Shown: piece by piece, positions 22,108 through 27,213 of the stretch
Layout: each line of letters begins with the position of its first letter
Numbering within the stretch: position 1 is the first letter of the stretch
From: Clostridia bacterium
GTDB lineage: Bacteria > Bacillota_A > Clostridia > Christensenellales > Aristaeellaceae
DNA: 27,213 bases
Assembly (NCBI GenBank): GCA_017530275.1
Contig: JAFXMP010000126.1
Location: forward strand, 1-27,213
Reading direction: 5' to 3'
Made by a program: the position numbers and the translations under genes
Notes under the pieces: model-generated
Databases searched by the model: none
Seen by the model: only the letters and a program-made list of their open reading frames with translations
What the model was told of the DNA's origin: nothing

Positions 22108-24501
22108 ATGACCACGCAAATTCCGTCCTCCGGCCCCTCCATGACCCAATTTGTTATTTCAACGGATGCAGGAAAGCAAACGCTGCTGCGCGTGGCTTCC
22201 CTTTCCTGCGGCGCGGTGCGCGTGACCCGCACCCAAAGGGAAAGCTTCCTGCCGGACCCGAGCATGGCCGTGATCCACCGTGATCCCGGTACATGCACTG
22301 TGACCGAAACGGAAAACGGCTTCCTTGCGGACTGCGGCGGTGCCAAGGTGCAAATCAGCAAGGATACCGGAGCGCTTACTTTTCTGGATCAAGAGAATCG
22401 CATGCTGCTGCGTGAAAATACCAAGCGGCCCTGCCAAATGGCAGAAAAGCCGGTCATGGTGAACCGGTTCCGGCAGGACGCGGATGACACAGGAGCTTCC
22501 AGTGAGGATTACGAAACCGTTCAGGACCGCATGGCTTACGCCTGCCGCCTGTCCTTTGATTTTGACCCGGACGAAGGGCTGTACGGCTTAGGCTCTCACG
22601 AGGAAGGGTACGGCAATCTGCGGGGAAAAAGCCGGGATCTGTACCAGCACAACATGAAAGCCGTGGTGCCGGTGCTGGTGTCCACCAAGGGCTGGGGCCT
22701 GCTGTTCGATATGGGATGCTTCATGACCTTCCATGACGACGCCTACGGTTCCTACCTGTGGGCCGACTGCGCCGATGAAATGGATTATTACTTCATGGCT
22801 GGGGGCTATGCCGCTGTATGCCGCCAGTACAGGTGCCTCACCGGCGCGGCGCCCCTGCTGCCCCGGTACGCTTTCGGCTATATCCAGTCGAAGGAACGGT
22901 ACAAGGACGCGGAAGAACTGCTTTCCGTAGCGAAAGAATACCGGCGGAGGCAGGTACCGCTGGACCTGATCGTGCAGGATTGGCAGACCTGGCCGGAAGG
23001 GCAATGGGGCTATAAGGTATTCGATCGGCAGCGTTATCCCGATCCCCAAGCCCTGACGGATGCCCTGCACGAAATGGGTGTGAAAATGATGATCTCCGTC
23101 TGGCCTTCCATGCACGGGGACGAGAATGAAAACCGGAAAGAAATGCTGGAAAATGGCTGCATGCTGGGCAATCGCGCCGTTTATAACGCTTTTGATCCTA
23201 AGGCACGGCTGATCTACTGGAAGCAAGCCCAGGAAGGGCTGTTCCGGTACGGTATTGATGCCTGGTGGTGCGACTGCACCGAGCCCTTCGAGCCGGACTG
23301 GCAGGGAGAAATGAAGCCGGAGCCCTTTGAACGGGTGCATTTGAACACGGAGGAAGCGAAAAAGTATCTGGACCCCGCCAAAATCAGCCTGTACAGCCTG
23401 CATCATTCCATGGGCATTTTCGAGGGCCAGCGGAGCGCTGCGCCGGGCAAACGGGTGCTGAACCTGACCCGTTCCTCCTGGGCGGGCCAACACCGATACG
23501 CCACCGTCACCTGGTCCGGGGACGTTTCATCCACCTGGGAAACCCTGCGCCGCCAGGTGCCGGAGGGGCTGAACTTCATGGCGACTGGCGAAGGCTGGTG
23601 GAGCACCGACGCGGGCGGCTTCTTTCCCTGCGGCCTCGGCGGGCCCTGGGTAGGCGCGGGAGACTTCCCGGAGGGCGTGAACGATCCCGGCTACCGGGAA
23701 CTGTACGTGCGCTGGCTGCAATTCTCCGTTTTTCTGCCCATCATGCGCTCCCACGGCATGAGCACGCCCCGGGAAATCTGGCAATTCGGGGAAAAGGGCG
23801 GCAAATGGTACGATGCCATCGAAAAGATCATCCACCTGCGCATGCGCCTGCTGCCCCACCTCTATTCCCTGGCCGCCCAGTACAGCCGGGAAGGGCTGCC
23901 CATGACGCGGGTGCCCGCTTTGGCGTTCCCGGATGATCCCATCCTTCGGACGATCAATGATGAAATGCTGTTAGGTGATTCTTTGTTGATCAAGCCCGTG
24001 ACCCATCCCATGGAATACCTGCCCAACGCCCAAAAAATTGAACAGCCGGACGATACGGAAACCGTGTATCTTCCAGCTGGCTGCGATTGGTATGCCTGGG
24101 AAACGGGCGAAAAATATATGGGCGGGCAAACTGTGCAAATTCACGCGCCATTGGACCAGATTCCTGTTTTTCTCCGTTCAGGCGCGATCCTGCTGACCTA
24201 CCCGGTGCAGCAGTATACCGGCGAAATCCCCAGTCCGCCCCTGACGGTGACGGTGTACCCCGGAGCGGATGGCTCATTCACCTGGTACGATGATCCCGGC
24301 GACGGGAACGATCCGGACGCCTGCGCCTTGGTGGACTTCGTATGGCATGACACGGCGGGCGAACTCACCGTTTCCGCCCGGCAGGGACGTTTTCCGGGCA
24401 TGGCGGAAACGCAGGAAATCCACATCCGCCTGCTGAACCGGGAAGAACAGGTAGTTGTTTATACAGGCGATGCGCTTTGCTTGAACCTAAAACAACGATG
24501 A
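22108..24501 (+). CDS. Glycoside hydrolase family 31 (alpha-xylosidase/glucosidase-like)
   Basis: A 797-residue retaining alpha-glycosidase of GH31. An N-terminal beta-sandwich (about 1-235) leads into the TIM barrel (about 240-590), with the YGLGSHEEGYG segment near 152. The nucleophile is Asp389 in WWCDCTEPF, and the acid/base is Asp472 in TWSGDVSSTW. The QDWQTWPEGQWG stretch near 291 and RSSWAGQHRY before Asp472 are typical. C-terminal beta domains follow. No signal peptide is visible, so it acts inside on imported sugar. The stretch GYIQSKERYKDAEELL resembles alpha-xylosidase-type members as I recall them; alpha-glucosidase remains possible. GGAAGGAG precedes the ATG. It is the last gene of the uptake operon. 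Confidence 0.92.
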   Translation: MTTQIPSSGPSMTQFVISTDAGKQTLLRVASLSCGAVRVTRTQRESFLPDPSMAVIHRDPGTCTVTETENGFLADCGGAKVQISKDTGALTFLDQENRMLLRENTKRPCQMAEKPVMVNRFRQDADDTGASSEDYETVQDRMAYACRLSFDFDPDEGLYGLGSHEEGYGNLRGKSRDLYQHNMKAVVPVLVSTKGWGLLFDMGCFMTFHDDAYGSYLWADCADEMDYYFMAGGYAAVCRQYRCLTGAAPLLPRYAFGYIQSKERYKDAEELLSVAKEYRRRQVPLDLIVQDWQTWPEGQWGYKVFDRQRYPDPQALTDALHEMGVKMMISVWPSMHGDENENRKEMLENGCMLGNRAVYNAFDPKARLIYWKQAQEGLFRYGIDAWWCDCTEPFEPDWQGEMKPEPFERVHLNTEEAKKYLDPAKISLYSLHHSMGIFEGQRSAAPGKRVLNLTRSSWAGQHRYATVTWSGDVSSTWETLRRQVPEGLNFMATGEGWWSTDAGGFFPCGLGGPWVGAGDFPEGVNDPGYRELYVRWLQFSVFLPIMRSHGMSTPREIWQFGEKGGKWYDAIEKIIHLRMRLLPHLYSLAAQYSREGLPMTRVPALAFPDDPILRTINDEMLLGDSLLIKPVTHPMEYLPNAQKIEQPDDTETVYLPAGCDWYAWETGEKYMGGQTVQIHAPLDQIPVFLRSGAILLTYPVQQYTGEIPSPPLTVTVYPGADGSFTWYDDPGDGNDPDACALVDFVWHDTAGELTVSARQGRFPGMAETQEIHIRLLNREEQVVVYTGDALCLNLKQR

Positions 24502-24535
24502 CCGATTCCTTTATTGCTTTCTCGGAAGGGGGGCT

Positions 24536-24576
24536 GGGGGAAACCGCTCTTTGACATCCAAAGGGCGGTTTCCCCC
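24536..24576. terminator. Strong terminator after GH31, convergent with ABC exporter
   Basis: GGGGGAAACCGC pairs with GCGGTTTCCCCC, then CTTTG with CAAAG around a 5-base loop, with a single T/G opposition between them. ATTTTAT follows on the plus strand. It can serve both convergent genes. Confidence 0.88.
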
Positions 24577-24599
24577 ACTCATTTTATATCTGATCCGTT

Positions 24600-26366
24600 T
24601 TACGCGGCTTTTCCGCTGTACATGCTGTATAGGGAATAGTAAATCCCCTTCTTTTGCATCAGTTCGTCGTGGGTGCCGGTCTCCTCGATGCCTTTTTCCG
24701 TGAGCACCCAGATCACGTCCGCATTGCGAATGGTGGTCAGGCGGTGGGCGATGGTGAAGGTGGTGCGGCCCTTCGCCAGTTCCTCCAAGGAGCGCTGCAC
24801 CAGCAGTTCGTTTTCGTTGTCCAGGGCGCTGGTGGCTTCGTCCAAAATCAGGATGGGCGGATTTTTCAAAAAGACACGGGCAATGGCAAGGCGCTGCTTC
24901 TGACCGCCGGAGAGCTTCACGCCCCGCTCGCCGATGTAGGTATCGTACCCGTCCGGCAGCCTGATAATGAATTCGTGGGCCCCGGCCCGCTTGGCGGCCA
25001 TCTCGATTTCTTCCTCCGTGGCCCCCGGCTTGCCGTAGGAAATATTCTCCTTCACCGTGCCGGAGAACAGATAGACCTCCTGCTGCACCATGCCGATGGC
25101 GTTGCGCAGGGATTTGAGGGTGAGGGATTGAATGTCCTTGCCGTCGATCAGGATGCGGCCGCTGGTCACGTCGTAAAACCGGGGAATCAGGTTGCAGAGT
25201 GTGGTTTTGCCCGCGCCGCTGGGACCTACCAGGGCCACGTTCTGCCCGGCGTGCACCAGCATGTCCACGCTGCCCAGCACCTCGTGGCTCACGTCGTCGG
25301 CGTAATGGAAGCCCACTTTTTCAAAGCGAACCTCGCCCTTCACTTCGCCGATGGGCAGCGCGCCGGGCTTATCCTTGATTTCCACCGGGGCATCCATGAT
25401 TTCACAGAAGCGCTCGATGCCGGTCATGCCGCGCTCAAACTGTTCAGAAAAGTCCACGATGCGGCGGATGGAGGTGAGCAGGGTGGAGATATAGAGCAGG
25501 AAAGCGGTGTAGTCGCCCACGGCCAGCTGCCCGTTTTTCAGGAACAGGGCCCCGGCTACCACCACCGTGATATACATAATGCCCTCAAACAGGCGGGTAA
25601 CGGTGTTGAACCCAGCCATATAGCGGTACTGATACCGCTTGAAGCCGAAGAACTTTTTATTGCCCTGGCCGAACTTTTCGATTTCTAAATCTTCGTTGGC
25701 AAAGGATTTCACCACCCGCACGCCCAATAAGCTATCCTCCACCTGGGCGTTGATTTCGCCCACCTGATGCCGGGCGTCCTTGAAAGCGACGCGCATTTTT
25801 TGCCGGAAATACCGGGTGCCGATGAGCATGAAGGGCAGCAGCAGGAACACCATCAGGGTCAGCCACACGTTCATGCCGCAGAGGATGATAAAGGAAGCGG
25901 TGATCTTTACCCCGGCGATCAAAAATTCCTCCGGGCAGTGGTGGGAAAACTCCGTCACGTCAAACAAATCGCTGGTGATGCGGGCCATGATCTGGCCCAC
26001 CTTGGTTTCGTTGTAATAGGAAAAGGACAGCTGCTGCAAGTGGTTGAACAGGTCCGTTCGCATGTCCGTTTCCAGCTTGGCCCCGGTCACGTGGCCCCAA
26101 TACTGCATGAAATGGTTGGCCGCCGTGTCGATGACCCGCAGCAGCAGATACACCCCGCCCAGCGTCAGCACCCAGGAGGTGGTAATTTGGGTATAGTCCG
26201 CTACCGCCTGATTGGTGATCATGCGCACGATCTGGGGGAACACGATTTCACAGCCCGTGGTCATGAGGGCGCAGAATAAATCCAGGGCGATTTCTTTTTT
26301 GTACTTGCCGTAATAGGGAAGGAAGCGTTTGAGCAGATGGCGCAGCTTCATCCGGGGCTGGGACAT
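24600..26366 (-). CDS. ABC half-exporter (fused membrane and ATPase domains)
   Basis: A 588-residue type IV (MsbA/BmrA-like) exporter half. Six membrane helices fill about residues 15-310. The ATPase domain has Walker A GPSGAGKTT near residue 381, Q-loop VQQEVYLF, signature LSGGQKQR near residue 484, Walker B ILILDEATSALD near residue 506 and H-loop TIAHRL near residue 540. The site residues look intact, so a homodimer is possible. No second half-exporter is adjacent. The substrate is unknown (lipid, drug or peptide). An upstream in-frame ATG at 26444 would add 26 residues; the start at 26366 has AAGGAGG. It lies 94 bases after the toxin gene with no terminator between, so read-through from the toxin operon is possible. 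Confidence 0.92.
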   Translation of the reverse strand: MSQPRMKLRHLLKRFLPYYGKYKKEIALDLFCALMTTGCEIVFPQIVRMITNQAVADYTQITTSWVLTLGGVYLLLRVIDTAANHFMQYWGHVTGAKLETDMRTDLFNHLQQLSFSYYNETKVGQIMARITSDLFDVTEFSHHCPEEFLIAGVKITASFIILCGMNVWLTLMVFLLLPFMLIGTRYFRQKMRVAFKDARHQVGEINAQVEDSLLGVRVVKSFANEDLEIEKFGQGNKKFFGFKRYQYRYMAGFNTVTRLFEGIMYITVVVAGALFLKNGQLAVGDYTAFLLYISTLLTSIRRIVDFSEQFERGMTGIERFCEIMDAPVEIKDKPGALPIGEVKGEVRFEKVGFHYADDVSHEVLGSVDMLVHAGQNVALVGPSGAGKTTLCNLIPRFYDVTSGRILIDGKDIQSLTLKSLRNAIGMVQQEVYLFSGTVKENISYGKPGATEEEIEMAAKRAGAHEFIIRLPDGYDTYIGERGVKLSGGQKQRLAIARVFLKNPPILILDEATSALDNENELLVQRSLEELAKGRTTFTIAHRLTTIRNADVIWVLTEKGIEETGTHDELMQKKGIYYSLYSMYSGKAA

Positions 26367-26460
26367 GGAGGGCCTCCTTTCGGCGTAAGAGAAGAAAAAC
26401 CTGGAAAGAAAACAAGAAAAACAATGGGTAAGCGGCGCATTCAAAGCTGAACAGCAAAGC

Positions 26461-26838
26461 CTATGATTGGTGATTCAGAATCCATTGCAGCAAATCTTCA
26501 TATTTCCGAATCCCCGCCGCCAAGTCAAGGATGGTTTCGGACAGTTCTTCCTGTGTGCATCTGAGTTCGATGCCGTTTATCGCCAGCAATGTGAGCATAG
26601 CGTGAGCGCCGATTCTTTTGTTCCCATCGATAAAGGGATGATTCATCACCAGTCCATATCCCCATCGCGCTGCTTTCTGCTGAATCGTGGGATAGGGAGA
26701 AAAAGACTGAAACTCCTGAAAAGGAGATGCCAATGCTGATTCCAACATCCCTTCATCACGCAGACCTTGCGTGCCCCCCGTTTCATTCACCAATTGCTCA
26801 TGCAGCAGAAGGATTTGACGCTTGGTCAGAATCTTCAT
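26461..26838 (-). CDS. Fic/Doc-family toxin
   Basis: A 125-residue Fic-fold protein of the Doc (death-on-curing) family. The core motif HPFIDGNKRIG lies at about residues 68-78, with the His catalytic residue. The phage P1 Doc kinase has ANKR in this loop; here it is GNKR, so AMP transfer or phosphotransfer cannot be told apart. The final Arg of the Fic HxFx(D/E)GN(G/K)RxxR pattern is replaced (IGAHA follows). QGLRDEGMLESALASPFQ (30-47) is typical of Doc-like proteins. GAGGTG lies 8 bases before the ATG. The start overlaps the antitoxin stop (ATGA), so translation is coupled. Confidence 0.88.
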   Translation of the reverse strand: MKILTKRQILLLHEQLVNETGGTQGLRDEGMLESALASPFQEFQSFSPYPTIQQKAARWGYGLVMNHPFIDGNKRIGAHAMLTLLAINGIELRCTQEELSETILDLAAGIRKYEDLLQWILNHQS

Positions 26839-27074
26839 TGAGCAAGCACCTCATAAGCTGCCCGATTTTGCTGGATCAAACGGGAGGAAACGGAGAGGAC
26901 TTCATCGTCAGAAGCGGCTTGCATCGCTTCCGCCTGACTAAAATCAATCACCAAATAGCGCGGCGCGTTGTTTTTCATTATCACCACCGTGCCTTTTTCA
27001 TCCACCAAACGCGCTACGCGGGAGAAATTCTGATTGGCCTCCGAAATACTGACCATCGCCTGTGTATTGATCAT
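26835..27074 (-). CDS. Phd/YefM-family antitoxin
   Basis: A 79-residue protein. The N-terminal half, MVSISEANQNFSRVARLVDEK..TVVIMKNNAPRYLVIDF, is the Phd/YefM DNA-binding fold; the C-terminal tail should wrap and block the toxin. The open frame begins at 27110, but the start at 27074 has GGTGAT (27082-27087) at 7 bases and gives the usual length. The upstream in-frame ATGs at 27077 and 27089 are close alternatives. Two short palindromes cover the start region and may be its own operator. Its stop overlaps the toxin start. Confidence 0.85.
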   Translation of the reverse strand: MINTQAMVSISEANQNFSRVARLVDEKGTVVIMKNNAPRYLVIDFSQAEAMQAASDDEVLSVSSRLIQQNRAAYEVLAQ

Positions 27075-27075
27075 C

Positions 27076-27104
27076 ATGGTAATCACCATGTCGGTGCGGC
27101 ACCG
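27076..27104. promoter_or_regulatory. Paired palindromes at the antitoxin start, putative operator
   Basis: ATGGT-AATC-ACCAT (27076-27089) and CGGTGC-G-GCACCG (27092-27104) sit two bases apart just before the antitoxin start. Phd-type antitoxins bind palindromes to repress their own operon, so this is a fitting operator. The sequence itself does not match the known P1 site. Confidence 0.45.
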
Positions 27105-27152
27105 GCACAAATAGGGATGAAAACGGGAGCCGCAGAATTTTCCGTTCTCATG

Positions 27153-27161
27153 TGGTACAAT
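27153..27161 (+). promoter_or_regulatory. Extended -10 promoter pointing out of the window
   Basis: TGG-TACAAT (27153-27161) on the plus strand, followed by a GGGGAGAGGAG ribosome-site-like stretch (27191-27201). A gene probably starts near or after the right end. The palindrome AGTTGC-AC-GCAACT closes the window. Confidence 0.4.
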
Positions 27162-27213
27162 GTGTTTGAGAGAGGCACACTACAAAGCACGGGGAGAGGA
27201 GTTGCACGCAACT

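Noticed and set aside
20398..22149. 583-codon minus-strand frame opposite the binding-protein gene
   Set aside because: It is a shadow of the strongly biased codons of the plus-strand gene; its product is Gly/Val/His-rich with no domain.
1..27213. CRISPR array, transposase, integrase or phage module
   Set aside because: No repeated spaced units, no transposase or recombinase motifs, and no target-site duplications were seen.

Overview
The window looks like chromosomal DNA from a GC-rich, anaerobic Firmicute of class Clostridia. The signs are strong GGAGG-type ribosome sites, consensus TTGACA/TATAAT promoters, DegV, DUF1836, a PPi-dependent phosphofructokinase, a DRTGG/ATPase/[FeFe]-hydrogenase cluster and an LplB/YtcP-type sugar transporter. 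A Christensenellales-like gut lineage is my guess only. I see no insertion sequence, phage gene, CRISPR array or rRNA. The only accessory-type genes are a Phd/Doc-like pair at the right end.

Layout. 1-515: tRNA-Leu(GAG) on the minus strand with a consensus promoter and a terminator. 515-2670: a HAD phosphatase, then a lipoprotein with four peptidoglycan-binding repeats. 2736-5204: DUF1836 regulator (minus), divergent from degV and a family 2 glycosyltransferase (plus). 5367-10514: a four-gene minus-strand operon coding for a secreted SH3-like protein, a 59-residue zinc-ribbon membrane protein with a GTG start, a 1088-residue zinc-ribbon surface protein, and a second zinc-ribbon membrane protein. 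It has its own promoter (10695-10724) and a terminal hairpin (5312-5340). I cannot assign a function to it, and it is the strongest candidate here for an undescribed system. 11036-11404: DtxR-family metal regulator, divergent from 11673-13785.

11673-13785 is an operon of DRTGG protein, HATPase-fold protein and a sensory-type [FeFe]-hydrogenase whose proton-relay cysteine is replaced by alanine. 14027-15295: PPi-phosphofructokinase. 15437-15982: methyltransferase (minus). 16241-17170: a cysteine-synthase-like PLP enzyme with an unusual TSGNQG loop. 17243-18058: AraC regulator (minus), divergent from a carbohydrate-uptake operon of two permeases, a solute-binding protein and a GH31 glycosidase (18317-24501). 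A three-hairpin intergenic RNA (20186-20332) lies before the binding-protein gene and a terminator-like hairpin before the glycosidase, which suggests graded expression within the operon. 24600-26366: ABC half-exporter (minus). 26461-27074: Phd-like antitoxin and Fic/Doc-like toxin (minus), with overlapping ends. A promoter at the right edge points out of the window.

How the genes may work together. The AraC protein probably senses a sugar and controls import of an oligosaccharide, which the GH31 enzyme (possibly an alpha-xylosidase) then trims. The products would enter glycolysis, where the PPi-linked kinase acts. The hydrogenase module probably reads H2 or redox state and signals through the ATPase-fold and DRTGG proteins, beside a metal-responsive repressor. 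These links are inferred from gene order and family knowledge.
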